A stretch of 64,000 nt of DNA, taken from positions 2,480,001-2,544,000 of the forward strand of contig NZ_CP021323.1 of assembly GCF_002155145.1 (NCBI RefSeq), read 5' to 3'. Of the stretch, positions 28,716-38,437 are shown in pieces. Under the pieces are notes generated by a model. The model worked only from the letters and a program-made list of their open reading frames with translations, was not told the DNA's origin and searched no databases. The stretch comes from Kushneria konosiri (GTDB lineage Bacteria > Pseudomonadota > Gammaproteobacteria > Pseudomonadales > Halomonadaceae). Each line of letters opens with the position of its first letter. Positions within the stretch are counted from its first letter, which is position 1. The position numbers were made by a program, and so were the translations under genes.

Positions 28716-29513
28716 ATGGATTGGTTACATGTGGTGGTGCTTTCCCTGATTCAGGGCATCTCCGAATTTCTGCCTGTGTCGTCATCGGCACATCTGATTT
28801 TGCCATCACAGCTTTTTGGCTGGCCCGATCAGGGGCTGGCATTTGACGTTGCCGTCCATGTGGGCACGCTTCTGGCCGTGTTGATGGCCTTTCGCAAGGA
28901 TGTCATTTCCATTCTGGGCGGCTGGTTTGCGCATGTGTTCAAGCGCCGTCCGAGCGAGGAAGCCCGCATTGGCTGGGCCGTGATTGCTGCCACCCTGCCG
29001 GCCGGCATTCTGGGCTTTCTGGCCGATGATCTGATCAGCACCTATGCCCGGTCGGGACTGGTAATCGCGACCACGACCATCGTCTTTGGTCTGCTGCTGT
29101 GGTGGGCAGACGTCAAGGGCATCCGAAAGCTCGTCATGTCCCAGATGACGCTGAAAAATGCGGTACTCATCGGTTTTGCCCAGGCGCTGGCACTGATTCC
29201 GGGCACTTCCCGTTCAGGGATTACCATCACGGCGGCACTGCTTCTGGGCTATACCCGCCAGACCGCAGCGCGCTTTTCCTTTCTGATGTCGATTCCGCTG
29301 ATTCTGGCAGCAGGGCTTTTCAAGGGTATCGAACTTGCCGAGACTGGTGCGGATGCCCACTGGCTGCCCATCCTCGGCGGTGTTGTTCTCTCCTTTTTGT
29401 CGGCGCTGGCCTGTATCAAGCTCTTTCTGGCCGCGCTGGATCGCATCGGCATGTTGCCCTTTGTCATCTATCGCATGATTCTGGGCGTGTTCCTGTTTCT
29501 CTTTCTGGCATGA
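28716..29513 (+). CDS. uppP: Undecaprenyl-diphosphatase UppP (BacA)
   Basis: UppP dephosphorylates undecaprenyl pyrophosphate on the periplasmic side of the inner membrane for peptidoglycan and O-antigen carrier recycling; overexpression gives bacitracin resistance. The 265-aa polytopic protein has the two active-site motifs: ISEFLPVSSSAHLI near the N-terminus and PGTSRSGITI in the middle, with about seven hydrophobic segments. AAGGA (28703-28707) is 8 bases before ATG 28716; the in-frame ATG at 28707 overlaps this site and was rejected. It overlaps the rsmJ start (ATGA). Confidence 0.93.
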   Translation: MDWLHVVVLSLIQGISEFLPVSSSAHLILPSQLFGWPDQGLAFDVAVHVGTLLAVLMAFRKDVISILGGWFAHVFKRRPSEEARIGWAVIAATLPAGILGFLADDLISTYARSGLVIATTTIVFGLLLWWADVKGIRKLVMSQMTLKNAVLIGFAQALALIPGTSRSGITITAALLLGYTRQTAARFSFLMSIPLILAAGLFKGIELAETGADAHWLPILGGVVLSFLSALACIKLFLAALDRIGMLPFVIYRMILGVFLFLFLA

Positions 29514-30301
29514 CATCATCTAATGCCATTACCCGTCCGGTGGTGCTGGGTGAAGATGCCCGAAGCCACGCCCTGGCGCAGCGGTTGGGGCTGGCTCTGA
29601 CATCGACGCCGGGCAGTGATGATCTATGGCTGCACTACGGTGAGCAGGGGCTGGTGCTGGGCGGTGATAAACGCCAGTTCGGTGCGCCGATTCGGGCGGA
29701 TCTGGTCGGTGGTAGTGTGGCTCACCGCCGTGAGTTCGGCGGCGGGCGCGGACAGTTGATTGCCCGCGCCTGCGGGCTGAAGCAGGGCATATCACCGGAC
29801 ATCATCGATGCCACGGCGGGGCTGGGTCGCGACAGTGCAGTACTGGCCTCGCTTGGCTCGCGTGTCCTGATGATCGAGCGCCATCCAGCGGTGGCGGCCC
29901 TGCTGTTGGATGCTCTGGAACGGGCGCGCAGGCAGGAAGCTCTGAACGCGCTGACACAGCGACTTTTTTTTGCAGAAGGTGACAGCAGTCAAACGCTGTC
30001 AGCACTGATCGCTGCCTCAAGCGTTGCACCTCAGGTCATTCATCTGGATCCCATGTATCCGCATCAGGACAAGTCGGCGCTGGTGAAAAAGGAAATGCGC
30101 CTGTTTCGTCGCCTGGTGGGCGATGATGCAGATGCGCCGCGGCTGCTGGCTCAGGCGCTCGATCTGGCGACCCACCGGGTTGTGGTGAAAAGGCCCAAGG
30201 GAGCACCGCCTATCGAAGGGCCGTCACCCAGCCACGAAATCGTCTCCAAAAACAGCCGCTATGACCTTTATGTCCATCGCTCCCTGAAGCCTTCACGCTG
30301 A
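29510..30301 (+). CDS. rsmJ: 16S rRNA (guanine(1516)-N2)-methyltransferase RsmJ
   Basis: RsmJ methylates G1516 of 16S rRNA. The 263-aa protein has the SAM-binding motif IIDATAGLGRDSAVLASLG, HLDPMYPH as the catalytic motif, and a C-terminal VVKRPKGAPP. The start ATG 29510 overlaps the uppP stop, so it is the third gene of tsaB-uppP-rsmJ. An upstream extension of the frame inside uppP was rejected. Its 3' end overlaps the convergent plsB end by 9 bases, with no visible terminator between them. Confidence 0.92.
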   Translation: MTSSNAITRPVVLGEDARSHALAQRLGLALTSTPGSDDLWLHYGEQGLVLGGDKRQFGAPIRADLVGGSVAHRREFGGGRGQLIARACGLKQGISPDIIDATAGLGRDSAVLASLGSRVLMIERHPAVAALLLDALERARRQEALNALTQRLFFAEGDSSQTLSALIAASSVAPQVIHLDPMYPHQDKSALVKKEMRLFRRLVGDDADAPRLLAQALDLATHRVVVKRPKGAPPIEGPSPSHEIVSKNSRYDLYVHRSLKPSR

Positions 30302-32770
30302 GGATTCTGTATGCGAACGTCCTGCGGTCAGTTCTGTCAGGCGATGACGCAGGGCCGGATCAAACAGGGTGCGGCTTTTCATCAGCGCTTCGGGCAGCCG
30401 GGCATCAAAATTGAGCTTCTCCTGTGACTGCCAGAGCCAGCCATCGCGCTCCAGACTGTCGAGCAGGCCTGCAAACAGGCGTCGATCAAAGAATTCCGGT
30501 GCGTTGAGGCCCTGCAGTCGCGTCAGCCGCTCTGCCAGTAGCTGACTCTGCGCTTCCAGCATTTCCCGACTGATGGTGCCGCTGGGGTAGTGCATCAACG
30601 TCGAAAAGAGAATGAAGCCCCGCTCAAGCGTGGGCTGAATGGCTCGTCCGAGCAGGTAAAGCCGCTCACGTGCTTCATCGCCCGTTTCGGGGCGCTGCCA
30701 GGTGTCCCCATTGCCTTTTAAAAGTCCCAGCGCTATGAACACGTCCAGCACGCCACGCAGGTGTTCGGTGAAATCCTTGTCATCCGCCTCGATGAAGAAC
30801 TCCTGCTGAAGCGCCGGCCAGATGGGCGCGAGCAAACGCTCAAGGGTCATGAAATCAAGGCGTGCGTTGTTGCGAAAGGCAAAGGCCACCAGAGCGTGAA
30901 GGGCAAAAAGATGCAGGACATTGTTGCGATACCACGTCAGCAGGGGCGCGCGCTCGTCGCTGACCGTGATCAGGTCGCCCAGTGAATGCTCGATACGGCT
31001 GACCATCCCCAGATATTCGCTGCGTGCCAGCCATTCCGGCGGCCCCTGTTCGGGTAGCCGAACACGCTTGCCCCCCGGCAGCTGCGCCTGAAGGGCGTAA
31101 AGCGTCTTGAGCTGGCGCATGAGCAGATCAATTTCGATGGTGCGATGAGGCGTGGCCAGGATCGTCAGGGCGACCATCGAAATGGGGGTCAGCGCGGCGG
31201 CGTGATTGATGCGGGTGGCGATTTCGAGACTCAGCTCCGGCACCGCCTCGCGCAGCCAGTCGGCCTCGCTCCCGGCTTCTTGCGAGCGCCAGTCGGGAAA
31301 GCGCTGATCCAAGTAGCTGCCCAGCACCAGTGGCTCCCCGACGCTGACCTGAACGCGCCCGAAGGGCTGGCGCAGATGACGCAGCACGCGCAGCAGCCCC
31401 AGTGGGGTCTCCTTGCGTTTTTTGCCGGTGCGCAGCTCGCGGATGTAGGCGTTGGATTCAAGCACCTTTTCATAGCCGATATAGATCGGCACAAAGGCCA
31501 TCTCACGCCCTGGTGCGCGGGCATGAGAGCGCAGCGTCATCGACAGCATGCCAGGCTTTGGCGAGAGCATACGACCGGTGCGCGAGCGTCCGCCCTCGAT
31601 GAAGTATTCAACCGGGTGGCCCTGCGACAGCAGCTGATGCAGGTATTCGTTGAACACGGCGGCATAGAGCCGATTACCCTTGAAGCTTCGACGCATGAAA
31701 AAGGCGCCGGCACGTCGCAGCAGCGGGCCGATCAGAGGCATGTCGAGATTGCGCCCGGCCGCAATATGTGGCGGCATCAGCCCCTGCTGATAGAGCACAT
31801 AGGAGAGCAGCAGATAGTCGATGTGGCTGCGGTGACAGGGAACATAAACCAGCTCATGGGTGCCTGCCAGTGCCTCGACATCCTCAATGCCGTGCACATC
31901 GACGCCGTCATAGAGACGGTTCCAGAGTCGCCCCAGTGCCTGGTAAAGAAAGCGCAGTACCGGGGCGGACATGTTGGCGGCGATTTCAAAACCATAGCGC
32001 TCGGCACGCTGCAGGGCGCGCTCATCCTTTTCGCCTCGCTCCAGTGCGCTGTCGTGTGCCGCTGCGAGAACAGCGGGCTGGCGCAATACTCGTCGAATCA
32101 GTGTGCGACGATGTGACAGGTCGGGCCCAATGGCCTGAAGTCGAACGCGTCGAAAATATCGTCGTAGAAAGCGGGTAATGCGGATGCGGTTGAACTGCTC
32201 GTCAACGTCGCCGTGTGCCATCAGCGTGCGCAGCGACGCCGGTTCTCCCAGACGAATTTCAAGCGAGCGGCCATTGATGATCACGCCTGCCAGTCGCTGC
32301 AGGCGGCCTACCAGCGACCAGCCATCGGCAGTCAGCAAATGGCGCAGGCCGACGCGCTCACGCTGCGGCGCGCGCCCCCAGAACAGCGTCACCGGCACCA
32401 GCTCCACGTCACTGTCGGGATACTCTTCCAGTACAGTGATCAGCTGATCCAGCGAGGTAGAACGGTCAACATGACCGCGATGGCGACGATAGTGCGTGGC
32501 ATCGAACAACGCCATGTGTGCCGGAAAGCGCCTTCCATTAGCCAGACTGATTTGGTTGTCGGGAGAAGGCAGGCCAAGGCGCTGACAGAAAATCGACAGT
32601 GCCAGACGGTCGGACAGGGCCGACACCGGTAATATGTAGATGATGGGTCGATCATGCCCGGTGACAAGTGTTTTTGGATCTTCGGGATCGATGCTGCGAA
32701 AACGCAGCCAGACACCGAGCAGGCGACATCCAAGGCGCTGCCAGAATCCCTGTATAGACGTTTCAGACAT
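30293..32770 (-). CDS. plsB: Glycerol-3-phosphate 1-O-acyltransferase PlsB
   Basis: PlsB acylates sn-glycerol-3-phosphate, the first step of membrane phospholipid synthesis. The 825-aa protein (E. coli 807 aa) has the acyltransferase motif VPCHRSHIDYLLLSYVL, then GAFFMRRSFKG, VEYFIEGGRSRTGRML and FVPIYIGYEKV (blocks I-IV). It is a peripheral inner-membrane enzyme. Long upstream in-frame extension was rejected because homologues start near the MSETSIQGFWQRLG segment (ATG at 32770). The downstream end overlaps convergent rsmJ; upstream is a 139-base divergent region shared with the PLD-like gene. Confidence 0.95.
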   Translation of the reverse strand: MSETSIQGFWQRLGCRLLGVWLRFRSIDPEDPKTLVTGHDRPIIYILPVSALSDRLALSIFCQRLGLPSPDNQISLANGRRFPAHMALFDATHYRRHRGHVDRSTSLDQLITVLEEYPDSDVELVPVTLFWGRAPQRERVGLRHLLTADGWSLVGRLQRLAGVIINGRSLEIRLGEPASLRTLMAHGDVDEQFNRIRITRFLRRYFRRVRLQAIGPDLSHRRTLIRRVLRQPAVLAAAHDSALERGEKDERALQRAERYGFEIAANMSAPVLRFLYQALGRLWNRLYDGVDVHGIEDVEALAGTHELVYVPCHRSHIDYLLLSYVLYQQGLMPPHIAAGRNLDMPLIGPLLRRAGAFFMRRSFKGNRLYAAVFNEYLHQLLSQGHPVEYFIEGGRSRTGRMLSPKPGMLSMTLRSHARAPGREMAFVPIYIGYEKVLESNAYIRELRTGKKRKETPLGLLRVLRHLRQPFGRVQVSVGEPLVLGSYLDQRFPDWRSQEAGSEADWLREAVPELSLEIATRINHAAALTPISMVALTILATPHRTIEIDLLMRQLKTLYALQAQLPGGKRVRLPEQGPPEWLARSEYLGMVSRIEHSLGDLITVSDERAPLLTWYRNNVLHLFALHALVAFAFRNNARLDFMTLERLLAPIWPALQQEFFIEADDKDFTEHLRGVLDVFIALGLLKGNGDTWQRPETGDEARERLYLLGRAIQPTLERGFILFSTLMHYPSGTISREMLEAQSQLLAERLTRLQGLNAPEFFDRRLFAGLLDSLERDGWLWQSQEKLNFDARLPEALMKSRTLFDPALRHRLTELTAGRSHTESSA

Positions 32771-32909
32771 GGCTGGTTTGCTCGCTGAATCGGGGGATGA
32801 AAGATTGGATGACCTGACGAGATGATCTGCACCGATCCGGTGACAGGGCACTATAGTATAGCGCCGGTAGAATCGACATGGCCCAAGGGGCAAGGCGGGG
32901 AGAGATACC

Positions 32910-34037
32910 ATGAGAGAGCAGTGGCATGACGGCAATCATTTTATCCTGTTGCCGACGGCAGACCGCTTTGTGCCGGCACTGCTTGAGGCCATTGACCATG
33001 CCAGAGCCTCGATTCAGATCGAGCTCTACATTGTCGAAGACGGCGAAATGGGCGAGCGATTCTTTGAGGCCTTGATTCAGGCTTCATCACGCGGTGTTGA
33101 CGTTCGGCTGCTGATCGATGCCTGCGGCTCGTGGTCACTCTCTGATGAAAGCAAGCAACGTCTGGTGGACGCCGGCATTTCCCTGCGCGAATTCAATGTC
33201 CTGTCACTCATACATCTGGGACGTTTTATTTCGCGTGATCACCGAAAACTGGTCGTTATTGACGGACATACTGCCTTTACAGGTGGATTTGGGGTGAGTG
33301 ATCAGTTTCTTCGATCGTGGTTTGAAGTGGCCATTCGCATCACCGGACCGTGTGTCGATGACTGGATCGAGCTGTTTAATCGCGTGTGGCGCTCACGCAA
33401 TACTCAGGACTTCGTCACCGGTACCCGGCGAAAGAGCAAGGCTCCTGTAATTGCACCGAATCCGATGCGCTGCGAAGGCGATATGGTCGGGCGCGTGGTC
33501 TGGGGGCAGGGGTATCACTATCAGGCCATACGCCGCTCTTTACAGCATCAGGTCGGATCGGCCCATGAGCGTATCTGGATCTGTACGCCCTATTTCGTGC
33601 CTACGCGCACGTTGAGAAAACAGCTGCGTCGGGCAGCGCGCCGAGGCGTGGATGTCAGATTGCTGCTGGCGGCGCGCGACCACGACCATCCCAGCGTGCG
33701 ATATGCCGGTCAGCGGTTTTTCACTCGGCTTTTACGCTCTGGCGTACGCATTTTCGAGTTTCAGCCGCGCTTTATTCATGCCAAGTTCAGCCTGTGTGAT
33801 GGCTGGGCTACCGTCGGCTCTTGCAATTTCGACCACTGGAGTCTGCGGTGGAATCTGGAGGCCAATCAGGAAATTGATGATCCGGGGTTTGCCACCGAGC
33901 TGGGCGAGCTGTTTGAGCACTGTTTCACCCAGTGTAATGAAATCAGCGCAGACCGCTGGGCATCGCGCTCGCGGCGCCAGCGGTTGCGTGAATGGGGCTA
34001 TGGTGTGATGGACGCCCTGATTACGCGGCTGCGTTGA
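32910..34037 (+). CDS. Phospholipase D-like cardiolipin synthase (ClsB type)
   Basis: The 375-aa protein has two HKD motifs: H111-R-K113-LVVI-D118 (DHRKLVVIDG) and H290-A-K292-FSLC-D297. There is no N-terminal transmembrane helix, as in ClsB (YbhO) and unlike ClsA. ClsB-type enzymes make cardiolipin from phosphatidylglycerol or phosphatidylethanolamine. The ATG follows GGGGAGAG. It is divergent from plsB, so two phospholipid-pathway genes share an upstream region. The precise substrate is inferred from family and not provable here. Confidence 0.85.
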   Translation: MREQWHDGNHFILLPTADRFVPALLEAIDHARASIQIELYIVEDGEMGERFFEALIQASSRGVDVRLLIDACGSWSLSDESKQRLVDAGISLREFNVLSLIHLGRFISRDHRKLVVIDGHTAFTGGFGVSDQFLRSWFEVAIRITGPCVDDWIELFNRVWRSRNTQDFVTGTRRKSKAPVIAPNPMRCEGDMVGRVVWGQGYHYQAIRRSLQHQVGSAHERIWICTPYFVPTRTLRKQLRRAARRGVDVRLLLAARDHDHPSVRYAGQRFFTRLLRSGVRIFEFQPRFIHAKFSLCDGWATVGSCNFDHWSLRWNLEANQEIDDPGFATELGELFEHCFTQCNEISADRWASRSRRQRLREWGYGVMDALITRLR

Positions 34038-34060
34038 GAAGAAGGCGTTTGACGCCTGTT

Positions 34061-34756
34061 TTAATGACGCTTGCCGGGCCCTCTGGATTTGCCCTTGCTG
34101 CCGGATTTACCTTTCGGGTTCTTGCCTTTCGAGGCGGCAGGAGTGGGCTTTTCGACCGGCGCACGCTGTAGCAGATAAAGATCCAGTGTCAGTTCGGCCA
34201 GCTGGCCGGCCAGCCGGGTCGCTTCGGTGGGCTGTTGGCCAAGCGCGGCCAGCTCGGGGTCTTCCTCGTCAAAGAGTCCGGACAGGGTCATGAACGGCAG
34301 CAGCAGCTCGGCAGCTGTTTCTTCCTGGGCGCCGAACCAGGCCGCTTCGTCCAGAAAGACGCCTTCCATGAAGCCCGCACACCAGAGTCGTACGGGGTGC
34401 TCTTCATCATCTTCACCGCTGTCTTCAAATTCGAGGTCGAAGGGCAGATCCGGAATGTTGCCGTTTTCAAAGACCTCGACGGCGTTGGTCAGCAGGGCGT
34501 CCAGCGCATCGAGCGTTTCCTGACGTTGCTGGTTGCTTTCAAAATCGGGTGTGGTGTCAAAAATCAGGGCATGGCGCTCATCGCGGTCGTGAGACACGGT
34601 AGAAATGGCCAATGCCGTCAAAAGGCCGTGGGCGCCAAACAGATCCAGCGCTTCCTCACTGACGCGCTCGGAGTCGAGAAACTCGAACAGCGCATCCAGA
34701 CGGTCATCCTCGAGCAGCGGTACCGGTTGAGGCGTATCGGCCGTGATATCATTCAT
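34061..34756 (-). CDS. UPF0149 family (YecA/YgfB) protein
   Basis: A 231-aa acidic, mostly helical protein. It carries the UPF0149 features LFGAHGLLTALAIS, LPFDLEFEDSGEDDEE, WCAGFMEGVFLDEAAWF and LLLPFMTLSGLF. The C-terminal 40 residues switch to a Lys/Gly/Ser-rich tail, likely disordered. The function of the family is poorly known; some members contain a SEC-C zinc motif, not seen here. ATG 34756 is taken as start; the frame upstream runs into sprT without a family-like sequence. Divergent from the SprT gene and convergent with the ClsB-like gene. Confidence 0.82.
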   Translation of the reverse strand: MNDITADTPQPVPLLEDDRLDALFEFLDSERVSEEALDLFGAHGLLTALAISTVSHDRDERHALIFDTTPDFESNQQRQETLDALDALLTNAVEVFENGNIPDLPFDLEFEDSGEDDEEHPVRLWCAGFMEGVFLDEAAWFGAQEETAAELLLPFMTLSGLFDEEDPELAALGQQPTEATRLAGQLAELTLDLYLLQRAPVEKPTPAASKGKNPKGKSGSKGKSRGPGKRH

Positions 34757-34833
34757 TGAGCAGTATCCATACAGTAAGCGGCGCGTTGTACGGCAGCCGG
34801 GCCGCCGGGTTGAGAACGGACAGTTTATCATCC

Positions 34834-35406
34834 ATGACCGATTTTCCAGCCAGCGACATTGATGAGTTTCCCATCGGGGATGCCAGTCGGGCCCGGCTTT
34901 TGGCCCATGTCGAGCGATCTCTCCAAAGAGCCCGCCAGCGCTACCCGGCGCTGCCGTCTCCAAGGGTCTGGTATGACCTGCGTGGGCGCAGTGCCGGCCA
35001 GGCCCATTATGGGCGTGGCGGGTTACGCTTCAACATGACGCTGTATGGCGAGCAGCCCGAGACCTTTCTGACTGAAGTGGTGCCGCATGAGATGGCTCAC
35101 TGGGTCGTGCATCATGTTTATCCCGGGCGCGTCCGGCCTCACGGCGCTCAGTGGCAGCAGGTCATGATCGAGATATTTGATCGCCCGCCCAGTGTCACCC
35201 ATCGATTTGATACCTCAAGGGCCAGCCCGGCGCCTTACGCCTATCTCTGCGGCTGCCGTCGTCACTACTTTACCCTTCGGCGCCATAACAACGAGCGGCG
35301 GGGCAGTCGGTATCGCTGCCGCTATTGTGGGGAGACGCTGCGCCTTGAAACACAGGCCGACCAGGTTGTCGGTGATCATGGTGAAAAGAGAATGGTCGAA
35401 CAGTGA
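34834..35406 (+). CDS. sprT: SprT-family zinc metalloprotease-like protein
   Basis: A 190-aa protein with the SprT pattern: the H85-E-M-A-H89 zinc motif (VPHEMAHWVVHHVYP), a third ligand in RPHGAQWQQVM and a C-terminal zinc ribbon (CGCRRHYFTLRRH, later CRYCGETL). This layout is shared with the protease domain of eukaryotic Spartan; the bacterial function is unknown. The ATG at 34834 agrees with homologue starts; the frame opens earlier at a TTG (34756) without support. It is divergent from the UPF0149 gene and followed after 100 bases by acs. Confidence 0.85.
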   Translation: MTDFPASDIDEFPIGDASRARLLAHVERSLQRARQRYPALPSPRVWYDLRGRSAGQAHYGRGGLRFNMTLYGEQPETFLTEVVPHEMAHWVVHHVYPGRVRPHGAQWQQVMIEIFDRPPSVTHRFDTSRASPAPYAYLCGCRRHYFTLRRHNNERRGSRYRCRYCGETLRLETQADQVVGDHGEKRMVEQ

Positions 35407-35506
35407 CCATCGTCTAATGGTCAGCCTGCCCCGGCATAACGCTAATCTAAGGGTCACACTATTACATGGTGGGTCTGCGTGATCCATTAGATCAAGGAGA
35501 TGCGAC

Positions 35507-37450
35507 ATGAGCCATACTGCCCGGGACATGGCAGGTGCCGCACAGAAGCTGCGTAGCCCGATCAGCGAGCAGGACTACCGCGAGCGCTATCGTTATTCGA
35601 TCGAATCTCCTGAAGCGTTCTGGCGTGAAGAGATGCAGCGTCTTGACTGGATGCGCACGCCTGAAAAGATTCTCAATGGTCATTTCGGCGACAACCATTC
35701 CCGAATCAAATGGTTTGAAGATGGTGTGCTTAATGCCTCCGTCAACTGCCTGGATCGTCATCTTGAAAGCCGCGGTGACAAGCCGGCTATCCTCTGGGAA
35801 GGCGATAATCCCGATCACCAGCGCGTCCTGACCTATCGCGAGCTGCATGAACGGACGTGTCGGTTTGCCAACATGCTCAAGGCGCTCGGGGTAGGGCGTG
35901 GCGATACCGTGACGTTGTACATGCCGATGATCCCGGAAGCGGCGATTGCCATGCTGGCGTGTGCGCGTATCGGGGCCGTGCATTCCGTAGTGTTCGGCGG
36001 CTTTTCACCCGAAGCGCTGGCCGGACGGATCTCGGATTGTGCCTCGCGCGTGGTGATCACTGCCGATATTTCCAGACGTGGCGGCAAGCAGGTCCCACTC
36101 AAGAAAAATGTCGATGAGGCGCTGGCCATCAAGGGCACCGAGTGTGTCGAGCATGTTCTGGTAGTACCCTGCGGGGAGGCGCCGATCGACTGGCAGTCAC
36201 GCGATATCGATGCCTGCGCCATGATGCAGGAGCAGTCGGATCAGTGTGCACCAGAAGAAATGAAGGCCGAGGACCCGTTGTTCATTCTTTATACCTCGGG
36301 ATCGACGGGCACGCCCAAGGGGCTCATGCATACGACGGGCGGCTATCTGCTTTATGCGTCCATGACGCATCAACAGATCTTCGGCCTGCGTGAGGATGAC
36401 GTTTACTGGTGTGCCGCGGATGTGGGGTGGGTCACCGGACACTCCTATGTGGTGTACGGACCACTGGCCAACGGGGCCACAACAGTCATGTTCGAGGGCG
36501 TGCCGAGCTATCCGGACTATGGCCGTGTCGGCGAGGTAATCGATCGGCACAACATCACCATCTTTTATACTTCTCCCACGGCCATTCGCGCCATGATGGG
36601 GCATGGCGACCACGTCATGGACAGTAGCCGACGCGATTCCCTGCGTCTTATCGGTACGGTAGGGGAGCCCATCAACCCTCAGGCGTGGCATTTCAGCCAC
36701 CAGATTATTGGCAATGGGCGCTGTCCGATCATGGACACCTGGTGGCAGACCGAAACCGGGGGCCACATGATGGCGCCGCTCACCGATGTCGAAAACGTCA
36801 AGCCTGGTGCAGCCATGCGTCCCTTCTTTGGCATTCAGCCAGCACTGATGGATGCCGAAGGAAATCGTATCGAAGGTGAAGGCGATGGCAGCCTTGTCAT
36901 CGAAGGAAGCTGGCCGGGTCAGGCACGCACCATCTGGGGCAATCACGAGCGCTTCGAGGAAACCTACTTCAGCATGCATCCCGGGACTTATTTTACCGGC
37001 GATGGCGCGCATCGCGATGCAGATGGCGACTACTGGATCACGGGGCGCATTGATGACGTGCTCAACGTTTCCGGTCATCGCATGGGCACGGCAGAAATCG
37101 AATCGGCACTGGTGGCGCATCCGGCCGTGGCCGAGGCGGCAGTGGTAGGTTTTCCCCATGACATGAAAGGCCAGGGCATTTATGCCTACATTACCCTGAT
37201 GCAGGGCGTTGAACCCTCTGAAGCATTGAGCAAGGAGCTCAATGATGTCGTGCGTCGCGATATTGGCGCCATCGCAAAACTCGATGCCATACAGTGGGCG
37301 CCCGGTCTCCCCAAGACCCGTTCAGGCAAGATCATGCGACGCATCCTGCGCAAGATCGCGGCCAATGAGGTCGATGGACTGGGGGATATCAGTACCCTGT
37401 CCGATCCCGATGTCGTCGAAGCCCTGATCAAGGAGCGGGTTAACCACTAA
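35507..37450 (+). CDS. acs: Acetyl-CoA synthetase (AMP-forming)
   Basis: Acs scavenges acetate by converting it with ATP and CoA to acetyl-CoA. The 647-aa enzyme of the ANL superfamily contains [58 protein letters not shown] and the C-terminal [11 protein letters not shown] with the acetylatable catalytic Lys. ATG 35507 follows AAGGAGATGCGAC. A strong terminator lies 56 bases after the stop. Its neighbours crbR and crbS form a two-component system of the type known to activate acs in Vibrio and pseudomonads. Confidence 0.97.
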   Translation: MSHTARDMAGAAQKLRSPISEQDYRERYRYSIESPEAFWREEMQRLDWMRTPEKILNGHFGDNHSRIKWFEDGVLNASVNCLDRHLESRGDKPAILWEGDNPDHQRVLTYRELHERTCRFANMLKALGVGRGDTVTLYMPMIPEAAIAMLACARIGAVHSVVFGGFSPEALAGRISDCASRVVITADISRRGGKQVPLKKNVDEALAIKGTECVEHVLVVPCGEAPIDWQSRDIDACAMMQEQSDQCAPEEMKAEDPLFILYTSGSTGTPKGLMHTTGGYLLYASMTHQQIFGLREDDVYWCAADVGWVTGHSYVVYGPLANGATTVMFEGVPSYPDYGRVGEVIDRHNITIFYTSPTAIRAMMGHGDHVMDSSRRDSLRLIGTVGEPINPQAWHFSHQIIGNGRCPIMDTWWQTETGGHMMAPLTDVENVKPGAAMRPFFGIQPALMDAEGNRIEGEGDGSLVIEGSWPGQARTIWGNHERFEETYFSMHPGTYFTGDGAHRDADGDYWITGRIDDVLNVSGHRMGTAEIESALVAHPAVAEAAVVGFPHDMKGQGIYAYITLMQGVEPSEALSKELNDVVRRDIGAIAKLDAIQWAPGLPKTRSGKIMRRILRKIAANEVDGLGDISTLSDPDVVEALIKERVNH

Positions 37451-37506
37451 CGAATATGCTCATCTGCTTCTAGATCACGACAAGCGCGTCACATTGCCGC
37501 ATAATG

Positions 37507-37545
37507 AACGTTGGCATCAGCAAACTGATGCCAACGTTTTATTTT
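37507..37545 (+). terminator. Intrinsic terminator of acs
   Basis: A perfect 14-bp inverted repeat (AACGTTGGCATCAG and its complement) with a CAAA loop, followed by TTTTATTTT, in the acs-crbR gap. Confidence 0.92.
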
Positions 37546-37706
37546 GGAAATAAAAAAATCATGGGGTAACATGCCGAGATTGCTGGTTACATGATCGGCA
37601 GATGGCATGATGACGCTCGGCCTTGAACTGCTGATGACGTGGCTGACCGCGTTTTGACCGGGGCTGGGCCGTCCTGAATGATACGGGGAATCCTGGAGGA
37701 AACTGC

Positions 37707-38369
37707 ATGGCCTTTGCCCAGAAGTTTATCGTGGCAGACGATCACCCCTTGTTTCGTGCAGCACTGACGCAGTCCCTGCGTCAGGTAGCGGCCAATGCCG
37801 AAATTGTAGAAGCCGACACCATGGAAGCCACCATCGAGGTCGTGACACGTCACCCCGATGCTGATTTGATTCTTCTGGATCTGCGTATGCCCGGTGCACA
37901 TGGCTTCTCTGGGTTGATCCAGCTGCGTGGCCAGATGCCTGACATTCCCGTGGCGGTTATTTCCGGCAGTGAAGAGCCGCAGGTGGTACGTCGCTCTCTT
38001 GATTATGGTGCGTCGGGATTTATCCCCAAGTCCGCTTCGCTGGATACGATTGCCGGTGGTATCAGCGCCATCCTGGATGGTGAGATCTGGCTGCCACCGG
38101 AAATGGCAGATTATCTTGGAGACGGCGATGAGGAAGAGGCCAAGTTCGCTGCTGCTATCGCGTCACTGACGCCGCAACAGTTTCGCGTGCTGAACATGTT
38201 GACTGAAGGTCTGCTGAACAAGCAGATTGCCTATGACCTCAACGTTTCCGAGGCAACGATCAAGGCACATGTCACGGCCATCTTGCGCAAGCTGGGCGTT
38301 CATTCACGTACGCAGGCGGTGATCGCGGCCCAGAAGCTGGAAGTGGAACCCTCGCGCGTTGAAAACTGA
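37707..38369 (+). CDS. crbR: LuxR-family response regulator, CrbR/ErdR-like
   Basis: A 220-aa NarL-type response regulator. The receiver domain (residues 1-125) has D11-D12, phosphoacceptor D58 (LILLDLRMPG) and the Lys of GFIPKSAS; the HTH domain (about 152-205) reads LTPQQFRVLNMLTEGLLNKQ and then VSEATIKAHVTAIL. Orthologues (CrbR in Vibrio, ErdR in Pseudomonas) activate acs in partnership with a transporter-like hybrid kinase. Position between acs and the kinase gene supports the name. Its ATG is preceded by TGGAGGAAACTGC, a strong ribosome site. Confidence 0.85.
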   Translation: MAFAQKFIVADDHPLFRAALTQSLRQVAANAEIVEADTMEATIEVVTRHPDADLILLDLRMPGAHGFSGLIQLRGQMPDIPVAVISGSEEPQVVRRSLDYGASGFIPKSASLDTIAGGISAILDGEIWLPPEMADYLGDGDEEEAKFAAAIASLTPQQFRVLNMLTEGLLNKQIAYDLNVSEATIKAHVTAILRKLGVHSRTQAVIAAQKLEVEPSRVEN

Positions 38370-38390
38370 AGTGTCTGCTTAAGCATTGAA

Positions 38391-38416
38391 AATCCCGGCC
38401 TGAACCGGGATTTTTT
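38391..38416 (+). terminator. Terminator between crbR and crbS
   Basis: AATCCCGG and CCGGGATT pair around CCTGAA and are followed by six T's. It lies between the convergent ends of crbR and crbS. Confidence 0.88.
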
Positions 38417-38437
38417 GCGTCCTGACGCCGCGACGAT

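Noticed and set aside
29099-29509. Long N-terminal extension of the rsmJ frame through uppP
   Set aside because: Lies in another frame of uppP; the family start matches ATG 29510 with ATGA overlap.
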